Notes under the pieces: model-generated | The model's input: the letters and a program-made list of their open reading frames with translations, nothing else | The model's database searches: none | Told to the model about the DNA's origin: nothing | Shown: positions 35,915 through 44,642 of the stretch, one piece after another | Layout: the number at the start of each line of letters is the position of its first letter | Numbering within the stretch: the stretch's first letter is position 1 | NCBI RefSeq assembly: GCF_009649845.1 | Contig: NZ_WJIE01000003.1 | Span: forward strand, 186,001 to 250,000 | Direction of reading: 5' to 3' | Source: Polyangium spumosum | GTDB taxonomy: Bacteria > Myxococcota_A > Polyangia > Polyangiales > Polyangiaceae | DNA length: 64,000 nt | Program-made: the position numbers and the translations under genes

Positions 35915-36269
35915 CGGGACCTCGAAGGCGGCCGACCGTCGGCCTAGAAAGGCTAGCCGGTCCCGACGTCGACGTCGAGTGCCGTCTGTCCAACCGTGGT
36001 TACTCGCGACGTGTCTCAACATGCTCTGCAAGTGACCGTTCGCGCACGCGCGGGTAGCAGCTACCATGCCACCCCTATCACGAGTCAACACAGTCCGTTC
36101 ACCAAAGCACGATGCCCACGTCAGGCGGCGCCGAACCGTAGAAGCTACATACGAACGTAGCGCGGCACACCTGAAATCCACCGCCAAACCCTGGGGTTTG
36201 TCCGCGGCGAGACGGAACAACCATCACGTGCTAGGTTCGTCGCGGCTCGCCCAGCCCAAGGTGGTTACG
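35915..36269. other. Divergent intergenic region (355 bp)
   Basis: Upstream of both the partner-switching operon (minus) and the DUF72 gene (plus). GCTAGCCT on the minus strand (35950-35957) and GCTAGGTT on the plus strand (36230-36237) are -10-like elements 32-36 nt before the respective starts. Base composition is lower in GC than the genes. I see no RNA gene. Confidence 0.5.
35950..35957 (-). promoter_or_regulatory. Candidate -10 element of the partner-switching operon
   Basis: GCTAGCCT on the minus strand, 35 nt before the first ATG of the operon. It is one of the recurrent GCTAGNNT sites in this window. Confidence 0.35.
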
Positions 36270-37235
36270 ATGAAGCAGCTCGTGTTGTTCTCGGGGAGGG
36301 CAGAGCCCGAGCTCCCCGAGATCGATGCAGACCGCGCGCTCGCACGAGAGCTCGCGCCCGAGGTCCGCCTCGGGACGTCCACCTGGACGTTTCCCGGGTG
36401 GCGCGGAATTTTCTACCCGCGCGAGATCGCCGAGCGCGAGATCACGACCCGCGGGCTCCACCTCTATGCACAGAACCCGCTCTTCCGCACGGTGGGGATC
36501 GATCGGAGCTACTACGCGCCGCTGCGCAGCGAGGAGCTCGCGCGGTACCGCGACGATCTGCCCGACGGGTACGGCTGCGCCATGAAGGTGTGGAGCGGTA
36601 TCGTGGCGCGGCGGGATCCACACACGGGCGAGCGCTCCCGCTCGTTCCTCGATCCACGCGCGTTCGAAGACCACGTGCTCGCGCCGATCGAGCGGAGCTT
36701 CTCCCGGAACGTGGGCGTGTTGCTCCTCGTGCTTTCGCCGATACGCGCCGAGGAGCGGATGGATCCCGCGGAGCTCGCCGAGCGGCTCGATCGGTTCTTC
36801 GAAGAGGCGCCACGATCGTTTCGTTACGCGGTGGAGCTCCGCAACCCGGAGCTGCTCTCGAGGGCGTACCTCGACGCGCTCGCGCGACACGGGGTGACCC
36901 ACGTGCTCGGGCTCTGGGAGCGAATGCCCACGATCGGCCGTCAGCTCGCCGTGCCGAAGATCCTCACGGCGCCGCTCGTCGTGTGCCGACTGTCCATCCG
37001 GCCCGGCGAGCGATACGAAGAGAGGAGGCGGATCTGCGCGCCGTTCGACAAGATCGTCTCCCCCGACGAGGAGAGCCGCGGCGACGTCGTCGAGGTCGCG
37101 AAGCGCTGCGCCCACGAGGGGCGGAGCCTCATGGTGCTGGTGAACAACAAAGTGGAGGGCTCGGCGCCGCTGACCGTTCGCGCGCTCGCGCGGCGGATCG
37201 TGGCGTCGACGGGACGTGCGTCCTGGACGAAATGA
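36270..37235 (+). CDS. DUF72 family protein
   Basis: 321 residues from the ATG at 36270. The TIM-barrel-like DUF72 hallmarks are visible: Gly-Thr-Ser-Thr-Trp-Thr-Phe-Pro-Gly-Trp near the N-terminus, the Tyr-Tyr-Ala-Pro region, and Ala-Val-Glu-Leu-Arg-Asn-Pro. DUF72 proteins are widespread, with no settled reaction. There is no signal peptide, so it is cytosolic. A GCTAGGTT element ends 32 bp before the start. Confidence 0.88.
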   Translation: MKQLVLFSGRAEPELPEIDADRALARELAPEVRLGTSTWTFPGWRGIFYPREIAEREITTRGLHLYAQNPLFRTVGIDRSYYAPLRSEELARYRDDLPDGYGCAMKVWSGIVARRDPHTGERSRSFLDPRAFEDHVLAPIERSFSRNVGVLLLVLSPIRAEERMDPAELAERLDRFFEEAPRSFRYAVELRNPELLSRAYLDALARHGVTHVLGLWERMPTIGRQLAVPKILTAPLVVCRLSIRPGERYEERRRICAPFDKIVSPDEESRGDVVEVAKRCAHEGRSLMVLVNNKVEGSAPLTVRALARRIVASTGRASWTK

Positions 37236-37276
37236 GGCGGACGCCCGCGGGGTCCGCCTCTTGGTCGTTCAGGCGC

Positions 37277-37891
37277 TCAGAAGCCGCCGCCGACCTGCGC
37301 CAGGAGGCTCCAGGTGTCGGCGCCGGGCTCGTCGCCGGCAGGCGTGATGGGCGAGCCCAGGTTGTCGAAGAACGCCGGGCGGTAGTTGAAGCGCGCGCCG
37401 ACCTTGATGTTCTCGGTGAGCAAGCGGTCGGCGCCCACGCCGACGGGCACGACGAGCGTGAAGGCGTCGCCGTAGTTGCCCGCGAAGCCGGCGTAACCGA
37501 CGCCGCCGACGACGAAGGGCTGCAGCGGCAGAGCGTTGGCGGCGGCGAGGTTGTAGCGGAGGCCCGCGTCGAGGGAGGTCATCACGAGCGAGTCGCGCGT
37601 GTCGGCGCGGGTGTTGGCGCTGCCGAGGTAGTTGCCCTCGAGGGCCCAGCGATCGTTGATCGCGCCCGTGATACGCACGTTCCAGCCGACGCCGAGGCTG
37701 CCGACGCCGCCGAGGAAGCCGACGACACCGGCGCCGCCTTCCACGGAGAACGACTGCGGCCGCGGGACCCTCTGGATGACGGGTTCATCGGCAGGAGGCA
37801 TGCCTCCCTGGTTGTTCTGCGCGTGAGCCAACGTCGGCGCTCCCAGAGCGGCGAAAGCGAGCACGGCCGCCACGATTCGTCCGGTGGTCAT
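37277..37891 (-). CDS. Outer-membrane beta-barrel protein
   Basis: 204 residues from the ATG at 37891, with a strong GAGGAGGAAG ribosome site. The signal peptide ends Ala-His-Ala-Gln. The remainder alternates polar and hydrophobic residues in Gly-rich strands, with a Gly-Gly-Gly-Phe end whose terminal Phe is typical for barrel insertion. About eight strands would fit an OmpA/OmpW-size porin-like barrel. It converges with the DUF72 gene and is divergent from the MNIO cassette. Confidence 0.78.
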   Translation of the reverse strand: MTTGRIVAAVLAFAALGAPTLAHAQNNQGGMPPADEPVIQRVPRPQSFSVEGGAGVVGFLGGVGSLGVGWNVRITGAINDRWALEGNYLGSANTRADTRDSLVMTSLDAGLRYNLAAANALPLQPFVVGGVGYAGFAGNYGDAFTLVVPVGVGADRLLTENIKVGARFNYRPAFFDNLGSPITPAGDEPGADTWSLLAQVGGGF

Positions 37892-38247
37892 TGCTTCCTC
37901 CTCAGCTATGGATCGAGGCGCGTTGCCGGGAACGAGCCTCGCCTTTGGTGCGTCCCGGTGCACGCTGCGGGCCACGAGGGCTGTGCAGGTCGGACCCTGC
38001 ACGTCCAGACGGGCGACCCGGACCCGAGGGATGTAACGAGGGCGGATGGCGGCCGCGCGAGGCGCGTGGTCAAGGAGCACGGCGGCGCGAGGGCGGGTGT
38101 CAAGCCTTTCTTGTTGCCGCCCGGGGGGCTTCGGGCAGAGAGTAGACGGAGCGACGCGCAGGCCTCGGGAGGGGCGCGGATCCAGGGCAGCGGAACCGCG
38201 AGGGGGTGGAGGCCGTAGTTGGTGGACCAAGGATCGAGGAGCAGACG
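37892..38247. promoter_or_regulatory. Divergent upstream region of the barrel gene and the MNIO cassette (356 bp)
   Basis: It contains a perfect dyad, GTGCAGG (37983-37989) with a 6-nt spacer and CCTGCAC (37996-38002), in the middle of the region, as expected for a regulator site acting on one or both genes. No further gene is supported. Confidence 0.45.
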
Positions 38248-38640
38248 ATGAACGCGAAGAGCATTTACGAGACCCTCGCGGCGCTCGGCGCGAGCGCGAT
38301 GATCGCCGGTTGTGCCGGGACGCAGGAGCCGGTGAAGGCCGCGGAGGAGCCGCAGGCCGAGGCGCCCGCAGAGGCCGCGCCGGCAGAGAAGACCGAGGAG
38401 GCGGCGGGGACGGAGGCCGCAGGGGCGACGAACGCGGCGGCGGCGCCCGCGGAGGCGCCGAAAGAAGCGGCGGCTCCGGCGGCGACGACGACGCCCGCGC
38501 CCGCGGCAGCGCCCGCGCCCGCAGCGACGCCGGCCCCGGCGAAGGCAGCGGCGCCGGCGCCGAAGCCCGCGGCGAAGAAGGCCGCGGCGCCCAAGAAGGC
38601 CGGCGCGGAGGCGGCCTGCGGCGAAGGATCCTGCGCGTAG
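38248..38640 (+). CDS. Putative MNIO-modified RiPP precursor (lipoprotein-type signal, C-terminal Cys motif)
   Basis: 130 residues from the ATG at 38248, with GAGGAG six bases upstream. The signal peptide has a lipobox Met-Ile-Ala-Gly-Cys (C22). Residues of about 25-118 are low-complexity Ala/Pro/Glu/Lys. The last residues are Cys124-Gly-Glu-Gly-Ser-Cys129-Ala. This tail resembles the Glu-Gly-Lys-Cys-Gly repeats of precursors modified by DUF692 enzymes (bufferin/HvfA type), where cysteines are oxidised to metal-binding heterocycles. It lies 3 bp before the DUF692 gene. Substrate status is inferred from tail and position; it is not a known DUF2282 precursor. Confidence 0.7.
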   Translation: MNAKSIYETLAALGASAMIAGCAGTQEPVKAAEEPQAEAPAEAAPAEKTEEAAGTEAAGATNAAAAPAEAPKEAAAPAATTTPAPAAAPAPAATPAPAKAAAPAPKPAAKKAAAPKKAGAEAACGEGSCA

Positions 38641-38643
38641 AGG

Positions 38644-39519
38644 GTGGCTCTCGGGACGATGATCACAGGGGTCGGGCTGGGGCTCCGGTTCGACTTCCTC
38701 GACGACGTGCTCGCGCGGGTCGAGGCGGACGCGCCGCTCGGCCCCGTGCGTTTTTTCGAGGTCGCGCCGGAGAACTACATGCGCCGGGGCGGGTTCATCC
38801 CGGCGGCGCTCGAGCGGATCGCCGCGCGTTTTCCGCTGCTCTCGCACGGCCTGTCGATGTCGCTCGGCGGGCTCGATCCCTTCGATGACGCCTACATGCG
38901 CGAGCTCGCCGCGTTCACGCGGAGGTTCGGCGTGCCGTTCCACTCGGATCACCTGTGTTTCTCGGGGATACGAGGGCGGATGGCGCACGAGCTCTTGCCG
39001 CTTCCGCTGACGGTCGGGGCCGCGAAGTACGTGGCCTCGCGCGCGCGGGAGGCCGAGGATCGGCTCGGCGTGCCGATGGTGGTCGAGAACATCACGCGGT
39101 ACGTCGTGCCGGGCAGGCCCGAGCTCGGCGAGGCGGCGTTCCTCGCGGAGGTGCTCGATCGTTCGGGGTCGAAGCTCCTGCTCGACGTGAACAACGTGTT
39201 CGTGAACGCGATCAACGATGGGCAGGATCCGCTCGTGTTCCTCGCGGAGATCCCGCTCGATCGGGTGGCCGCGATCCACGTGGCGGGCCACGAGAAGCGC
39301 GCCGGGACGGACCTCGTCATCGACACGCACGGCGCGGACGTGGTGGGCGAGGTGCTGTCGTTGCTCACGTGGACCGTCGAGCGGACGGGGCCCGTGCCGG
39401 TGGTGCTGGAGCGGGATCACGCGATCCCGCCGCTCGACGAGCTGCTCGCGGAGGTCACGCGCGTGGAGGCGGCCTACCAGGCAGGGCTCGCGGCGTGGGA
39501 GGCGCGGGATCGTGGTTGA
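38644..39519 (+). CDS. MNIO (DUF692) multinuclear non-haem iron oxidative enzyme
   Basis: 291 residues from a GTG at 38644; the ATG at 38659 ([10 protein letters not shown]) is equally likely. TIM-barrel DUF692 motifs carrying iron ligands are all visible: Phe-Glu-Val-Ala-Pro-Glu-Asn-Tyr, Ser-His-Gly-Leu-Ser-Met, His-Ser-Asp-His-Leu-Cys, Val-Glu-Asn-Ile, Leu-Asp-Val-Asn-Asn, His-Val-Ala-Gly-His, Asp-Thr-His-Gly and Leu-Glu-Arg-Asp. Characterised members (MbnB, bufferin enzymes) convert Cys in a peptide to oxazolone/thioamide or thiooxazole using two or three irons. The coupled DUF2063 gene overlaps its end. Confidence 0.9.
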   Translation: MALGTMITGVGLGLRFDFLDDVLARVEADAPLGPVRFFEVAPENYMRRGGFIPAALERIAARFPLLSHGLSMSLGGLDPFDDAYMRELAAFTRRFGVPFHSDHLCFSGIRGRMAHELLPLPLTVGAAKYVASRAREAEDRLGVPMVVENITRYVVPGRPELGEAAFLAEVLDRSGSKLLLDVNNVFVNAINDGQDPLVFLAEIPLDRVAAIHVAGHEKRAGTDLVIDTHGADVVGEVLSLLTWTVERTGPVPVVLERDHAIPPLDELLAEVTRVEAAYQAGLAAWEARDRG

Positions 39520-40306
39520 AGAGGAGGAGGGGCGGGCCGCGATCGCGGAGGTCGCGGAGGTGTTCGCGGCGGTCGTGCAGGGTCCGCCGGAGGACGGGCG
39601 CGTCGGGATTTACAGGTCGCTCGTTCGGCGCGGGATCGTGTCGGCGGTGCGGGCGCAGATGCCACGCACGGCGCGAGCGCTCGGGGCGCGGTTCGAGGCG
39701 ACCGTCGATCGATGGCTCGACGAGGCGCTGCCGAGCTCGCCGTACCTGCGCGACGCGGCGGCCGAGCTCGTCGGCTGGGCGGCGCCGCGCTGGGCGGAGG
39801 ATCCCGCGGTTTCGCCGTGGATTCCGGATCTAGGACGTTACGAGGTCGTACGGTTCGAGGTGGCGGCGGCGCCCGCGGCGAGCCAGCCGAGCGGCGCGGC
39901 ACTCGCGCTCGATCGGGCGGTGTGTTTCGGGGCTGGGGCGCGCGTCGTTTCGTACCGGTGGGCGGTGCACAGGTGGGCGGAGGACGCGCCGGGCGCGCCC
40001 GAGGAAGAACCCACGGCCCTCCTGCTCTACCGGGACGGGGCGCACGAGGTCCGGTGCCTCGTGCTCTCGCCGCTCGCGGCCACGATCCTCGCGCGGCTCG
40101 TCGGGGGAGCGCGGCTCGGGGAGGCGGTGACGGAGGCGTGCGCGGAGCGCGGGGAGCCGCTCGGCGAGGCCGTCTTGCGCGGCACGGCGGAGGTGCTCGC
40201 GGACCTCGGGGAGCGCGGGGTGGTCCTCGGCGCGGCCGAGCACGGAAATCACGATCCGATCACGCACGCGGGGACCGAGCGCGGTATAGTCGCGGGCGAA
40301 CAATGA
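39512..40306 (+). CDS. DUF2063-type partner protein of the MNIO enzyme
   Basis: 264 residues from a GTG at 39512, which overlaps the MNIO stop by 8 bp. The N-terminal 100 residues are helical with the Tyr-Arg-Ser-Leu-Val-Arg-Arg-Gly start typical of the DUF2063 (putative DNA-binding, MbnC-like) domain. The C-terminal half is a mixed alpha/beta domain, as in MbnC-like partners that bring the precursor to the MNIO enzyme. No membrane segment. It ends 25 bp before the kinase-SUMF1 gene. Confidence 0.75.
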   Translation: MVEEEEGRAAIAEVAEVFAAVVQGPPEDGRVGIYRSLVRRGIVSAVRAQMPRTARALGARFEATVDRWLDEALPSSPYLRDAAAELVGWAAPRWAEDPAVSPWIPDLGRYEVVRFEVAAAPAASQPSGAALALDRAVCFGAGARVVSYRWAVHRWAEDAPGAPEEEPTALLLYRDGAHEVRCLVLSPLAATILARLVGGARLGEAVTEACAERGEPLGEAVLRGTAEVLADLGERGVVLGAAEHGNHDPITHAGTERGIVAGEQ

Positions 40307-40331
40307 GCCGAAGGCACCTCAGCGTTTGCCC

Positions 40332-42542
40332 ATGACGACGAGCCAGCAAAACGACCCGCTCGGCATCACGGGGACGATCCTCGCCGAGAAATACCGGATC
40401 GACTCGATGATCGGCGAGGGTGGCTTCAGCGTCGTCTACCGCGCCGAGCACCTCATCTGGCAGCAGCCGGTCGCGATCAAGTGCTTCCGCATCCTCGCGC
40501 AGGCGCCCGAGAACAAGCGCGACGAGCTGCTCGACGGCTTCATCCAGGAGGGCCGCCTGCTCGCGAGCCTGTCGAGCCGCTCGGCGGCGATCGTGCAAGC
40601 GCGCGACATCGGCAAGTTCACGACCGCGGACGGGATGTGGATCCCGTACATGGTGCTCGAGTGGCTCGAGGGCAAGACGCTCGATCACGTGCTCTTCGAG
40701 GAGCGCGTCGCGGGCGCGAAGCCGCGCGAGATCCACGAGGCGCTCGCGTTGCTCGAGCCGGTCGCGGTGGCGCTGGAGATCGCGCACGCGAAGAACATCG
40801 CGCACCGCGACATCAAGCCCGCGAACGTCTTCGTCATCGGCGACCCGCGCGGGGCCTCGCCGTTCACGAAGATCCTCGACTTCGGCATCGCGAAGGTGAT
40901 GGCCGATCACGCGGCGGCGACGGCCGAGCTCGCGCAGACGGGCAAGGAGATCACGGCGTTCACCCCGAACTACGGGGCGCCCGAGCAGTTCAGCCGATCG
41001 TACGGCGCGACGGGGCCGTGGACCGACGTGTTCGCGATGGCGCTCATCGTGGTCGAGGTGCTGCGCGGCGGGATCCCGGCGTTCGAGGGGGACGACTTCA
41101 TCCAGTTCGCGGTCGCGAGCCGCGATCCGACCCGCAGGCCGACGCCGCGCACGCTCGGCGTGCCCGTCTCGCCCGAGGTCGAGGCGGTGTTCGAGAAGGC
41201 GCTCGCGGTCGCGCCGACCGATCGGTATCCGTCGATGGGCCGCTTCTGGGCCGCGCTGCACGAGGCGGTGTTCCCGGACATCGCGTGGAACCCGGGGACG
41301 ACGAGCGGCGTGTCGTCGTCGATCACGTCGTCGCCGGGCGGCAGGAGCGCGTCACGCGCGAGCATGCCGGGCCCGCTGCAGGAGACGCTGCCGCGCCCGA
41401 GCGGCGGGACGGCGATGATGGAGGGAGCGCCGTCCTTGCCGGCGCTGCCGGGGCCGACGCAGAACGCGCCGCAAGCGCCGTTCACCGGCCCTGTGCCGAT
41501 GGCGACGAGCAACACGGACCGCGCGCCGGTCGCGGATCAAGGCAAGGGGCTGATGGCGTTCGCGGCCGTCGCGGCGATCGCGCTGCTCGGCGGGAGCTTC
41601 GCGGCGTACAAGATGTTCACGAAGCCCGCGGGCAACACGCCTACGGTGGGATCGAGCGCGCCCGTGGCGAGCGCTCTGCCGAGCGCGAGCGCGTCGGTGA
41701 TGGCGACGGCGGCGCGGCCGACGGAGTGCCCGGCGGGGATGGTGCTCGTGCCGGGCGGCAAGTTCTTCATGGGCTCGGACGAACCGTCGTTCAAGCTGTG
41801 GCAACCGGCGCACAAGGTCATCCTCGACACGTTCTGCGTCGACCTGCACGAGGTGACGGCGGCCGAGTACAAGGAGTGCTCGGACCAGGGCGAATGCAAG
41901 CGCCCGGAGGCCGCGCCGAACTGGCCGAAGGTCGCGGGCAGCACGGACGAGGAGCACGAGAAGAAGCGCGAGGCATACGCGGAGCTCTGCACGTTCGGCA
42001 AGGCGGGCCGCGAGAGCCACCCGGTCAACTGCGTGAGCTGGTTCCAGGCCGACGGGTACTGCAAGTGGCGCAAGAAGCGCCTGCCCACGGAGGCGGAGTG
42101 GGAGTACGCGGCGCGTGGCTCCGACGGGCGCAAGTTCCCCTGGGGCGACGACGACGCCGCGGCGGGGCACATGAACGCGGGCGGCAAGGAGTGGGCGGCG
42201 TGGGAGAAGGCGCAGGGCCTCAAGCTCACGGGCACGCTCTACGACATCGACGACGGCTACGCGGGCACGGCGCCGGTGGGCAGCTTCCCGAAGGGCAAGA
42301 CGCGCTTCGGCGCGGACGACTTCGTGGGCAACGTGTGGGAGTGGACCGCGGACTGGTACGAGACGTACAAGGCCGAGGAGGAGATCAACCCGAAGGGCGC
42401 GCCCGCGGGTGATCGGAAGGCGATCCGCGGCGGCGGCTTCAACGGCGGCGTGTTGCTGTGGCTCAATCCTGCGATGCGGTTCCACCAGGTGCCGGACGCG
42501 ACGACGCCGGTGATCGGGTTCCGCTGCGTGATGAACCTTTGA
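40332..42542 (+). CDS. Ser/Thr kinase - transmembrane - SUMF1 (FGE-like) fusion
   Basis: 736 residues from the ATG at 40332. The kinase domain spans about residues 18-310, with Gly-Glu-Gly-Gly-Phe-Ser, Val-Ala-Ile-Lys, His-Arg-Asp-Ile-Lys-Pro-Ala-Asn, Asp-Phe-Gly-Ile-Ala and Ala-Pro-Glu intact. A transmembrane helix lies near 400-420, a Ser/Ala linker near 425-460, and an SUMF1 domain runs from about 465 to the end (Gly-Asn-Val-Trp-Glu-Trp; Arg-Gly-Gly-Gly-Phe; Gly-Phe-Arg-Cys). The paired copper-binding cysteines expected after Arg-Gly-Gly-Gly-Phe are absent, so it is probably a binding module and not a formylglycine generator. It sits 25 bp after the MNIO cassette, possibly on the same transcript. 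Confidence 0.9.
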   Translation: MTTSQQNDPLGITGTILAEKYRIDSMIGEGGFSVVYRAEHLIWQQPVAIKCFRILAQAPENKRDELLDGFIQEGRLLASLSSRSAAIVQARDIGKFTTADGMWIPYMVLEWLEGKTLDHVLFEERVAGAKPREIHEALALLEPVAVALEIAHAKNIAHRDIKPANVFVIGDPRGASPFTKILDFGIAKVMADHAAATAELAQTGKEITAFTPNYGAPEQFSRSYGATGPWTDVFAMALIVVEVLRGGIPAFEGDDFIQFAVASRDPTRRPTPRTLGVPVSPEVEAVFEKALAVAPTDRYPSMGRFWAALHEAVFPDIAWNPGTTSGVSSSITSSPGGRSASRASMPGPLQETLPRPSGGTAMMEGAPSLPALPGPTQNAPQAPFTGPVPMATSNTDRAPVADQGKGLMAFAAVAAIALLGGSFAAYKMFTKPAGNTPTVGSSAPVASALPSASASVMATAARPTECPAGMVLVPGGKFFMGSDEPSFKLWQPAHKVILDTFCVDLHEVTAAEYKECSDQGECKRPEAAPNWPKVAGSTDEEHEKKREAYAELCTFGKAGRESHPVNCVSWFQADGYCKWRKKRLPTEAEWEYAARGSDGRKFPWGDDDAAAGHMNAGGKEWAAWEKAQGLKLTGTLYDIDDGYAGTAPVGSFPKGKTRFGADDFVGNVWEWTADWYETYKAEEEINPKGAPAGDRKAIRGGGFNGGVLLWLNPAMRFHQVPDATTPVIGFRCVMNL

Positions 42543-43062
42543 GCTCGAAGCGCGGGCCGTAACGCGCGACGAGCAAGCCGATCGACGTGCCGACGAGCGC
42601 GCCCGCGAGGATGTCGCTCGGGTAGTGCACGCCGAGGAAACAACGCGACCAGGCGACGAGCGCGGCGAAGACGAACGCGGGGACGGCGAAGCGAGGCCAC
42701 GCGGACGCGACGAAGGCCGCGAAGGCGAACGAGCCGGCGGCGTGTCCACTCGGGAAGGAGTGTCCGCCCGGGGAGCTGATGAAGACGGGCTCGCAGGCGG
42801 CGAGCACGTCGCAAGGGCGGGCGCGGCCGACGAGGGCCTTCACGGTGGAGACGAGCGCGCTCGTGGCGACGAGGGCGGCGATGAGGCGCGCCGTCGTGGC
42901 GCGGGTCTCTTCGCGCACGAGGAAGGGGACGAGCCCGAACATGCCCCAGCCGCCGCCGACGACGGTGACGGCGACGAAGAGGGGCGTGGCCCAGGCGGGC
43001 GAGCCGTGGGCGGCGCGGAGGAGGGCCTCGTCGGCCGCGGAGATCACATCGAGGAGGTGCAA
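42463..43062 (-). CDS. PAP2-superfamily membrane phosphatase
   Basis: 199 residues from a TTG at 43062 (a GTG at 43047 is possible). The three phosphatase motifs are present: Lys-Ala-Leu-Val-Gly-Arg-Ala-Arg-Pro; Phe-Pro-Ser-Gly-His; Ser-Arg-Cys-Phe-Leu-Gly-Val-His-Tyr-Pro-Ser-Asp, with four or five membrane helices. It is likely a lipid phosphate or undecaprenyl-pyrophosphate-type phosphatase acting at the membrane. Its last 80 bp overlap the end of the convergent kinase-SUMF1 gene. Confidence 0.85.
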   Translation of the reverse strand: MHLLDVISAADEALLRAAHGSPAWATPLFVAVTVVGGGWGMFGLVPFLVREETRATTARLIAALVATSALVSTVKALVGRARPCDVLAACEPVFISSPGGHSFPSGHAAGSFAFAAFVASAWPRFAVPAFVFAALVAWSRCFLGVHYPSDILAGALVGTSIGLLVARYGPRFELKGSSRSGTRSPASSRPAPGGTASQD

Positions 43063-43163
43063 AGCGCCGAAGGATAGTCTCGCGAGGCCCCTGCGGTCGA
43101 CGGTTGGGGCTTCGGCTCGCCTTTGGCGCCCTACGCCCCAAACCCCTGCTAGGTTGTCTGCCC

Positions 43164-44642
43164 GTGCCGGTCCCGGACCATCTCCTCGGCGAAACGTCGG
43201 TGACGGGGCCGCTCGGCTCCCTCGCCTTGTCCCAGGTGCGCCCTGGGAGCACCGTGCTCGCGCTCCGGGCGGTGAAGTGGCACGAGGGGCTCGGGCGGCT
43301 CGGCGTCGTCTTGCCCTTCGCGCTCGTGCACGACGTGGGGCTGCTCTTCGCGACGTCGCGTGATCACGTGGAGCTCGGCCCGCGCGTGGAGCCGGCGTCC
43401 ATCGCGCGGGGCATGCCCGATCTCTTGCGGCTGCTCGACAGCTACCGGCGCGTGCTCGAGGAGCTCGGGCAGAGCGAGGCGGCGCGGCGCGCGCCCGAGC
43501 TCAAGATGAGCGACGACCTCGTCATCGTGCTGCTCTCGCGGCTGCTCGGCGCCGTGGCGTCGCGCGTGAACGTGCCGCCGGCGTACCGCGCGACGGTGCC
43601 GATGGATGCGTCGCTCTTCGAACGGATCGATCAACAGCTCCCGCAGCTCTTCTCCACGGCGCGGCGTGGCTTCGAGGCGTCGGCGCTCGCGGCGCTGGAG
43701 GTCTCGCGGCTCTTCGTGCTGACGATGACGGACGCGCTCGACCTCGACACGCTGCGGCTCTTCGGCATGCTCGGCGCCGATGGCGCGGGCGGCGCGCTCA
43801 CGCAGGTCGATCTTCTCGCGGCGCTGGAGTCGCCGGAGGCGAACGACATCGTGAACTTCTCGCTGGAGATCCTGCCGAGCGTGCTGGAGACGAAGACGCG
43901 CCCCGCGGCTGGGACGACGGCGGCGCACGGCTACTCGGGGATCGGGACGCGTGGATCGATCGACGGGCTCGTGCTCACGGAGCTCGCGTGGGACGACCTC
44001 GAGCTCGCGCGCAGGTTGCTCGACAACGAGGTGCTCTACTACGCGCGCGAGCAGAGCCGCGACGAGCAGCGGCGGGTGCACTACCTGCTCGTCGACGCGT
44101 CGGCCTCGATGCGCGGCGACCGGCAGACATTTGCGCGCGGGATGGCGATCGCGACCGCGAAGAAGCTCCTGCTCGAGGGCGAGGACGTCGCGTTCCGCTT
44201 CTTCGACGCGCGGCTCTACGAGATTCACCGGGCGCACGGCGACAAGCTGCCGACGGCGCATGTGCTCTCGTTCAAGGGTGAGCGAGGGAGGAACCCCGCG
44301 CGTGTGTTCGCGGAGCTCGCGACGGAGCTCGACCTCCACAAGCACCGCGATCCACGCACGCCCGTCGTGCACCTCTTCACGCACGCGGCGCTCTACATCC
44401 CGCGGGAGATGGTGCAGGCGGTGCGGCGCTCGGCGCACATCGCGGCCGTGTTCATCCTGCCCTCGGGCGGCAAGCTCGACCTCGACTACCTCGACCTGCT
44501 CGACACGCACTGGGTCGTCGACCACGCGACCCTGTCGAGCGGCTCGGCGCGCGCGAACGCGGCGCGATCGATCCTCGATCAGACGACGGCGTCTTCCGGG
44601 GAAGACGAGGGCAAGGGCGCGGCGAAGGGGGCCGCGGCGTGA
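43164..44642 (+). CDS. VWA-domain protein, pair partner of the HEAT-repeat gene
   Basis: 492 residues from a GTG at 43164; a GCTAGGTT element ends eight bases before it, so the transcript may be leaderless. The C-terminal part has a von Willebrand A fold with an intact MIDAS, Leu-Val-Asp-Ala-Ser-Ala-Ser, near residue 310. The N-terminal 290 residues are mixed helix and strand with no known family. Cytosolic. The GTGA overlap with the next gene implies the two act together, perhaps as a metal-dependent scaffold with a repeat-protein partner. Confidence 0.75.
   Translation: MPVPDHLLGETSVTGPLGSLALSQVRPGSTVLALRAVKWHEGLGRLGVVLPFALVHDVGLLFATSRDHVELGPRVEPASIARGMPDLLRLLDSYRRVLEELGQSEAARRAPELKMSDDLVIVLLSRLLGAVASRVNVPPAYRATVPMDASLFERIDQQLPQLFSTARRGFEASALAALEVSRLFVLTMTDALDLDTLRLFGMLGADGAGGALTQVDLLAALESPEANDIVNFSLEILPSVLETKTRPAAGTTAAHGYSGIGTRGSIDGLVLTELAWDDLELARRLLDNEVLYYAREQSRDEQRRVHYLLVDASASMRGDRQTFARGMAIATAKKLLLEGEDVAFRFFDARLYEIHRAHGDKLPTAHVLSFKGERGRNPARVFAELATELDLHKHRDPRTPVVHLFTHAALYIPREMVQAVRRSAHIAAVFILPSGGKLDLDYLDLLDTHWVVDHATLSSGSARANAARSILDQTTASSGEDEGKGAAKGAAA

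Noticed and set aside
40332-42542. SUMF1 domain as an active formylglycine-generating enzyme acting with the MNIO enzyme
   Set aside because: The paired active-site cysteines are missing in the C-terminal motif.
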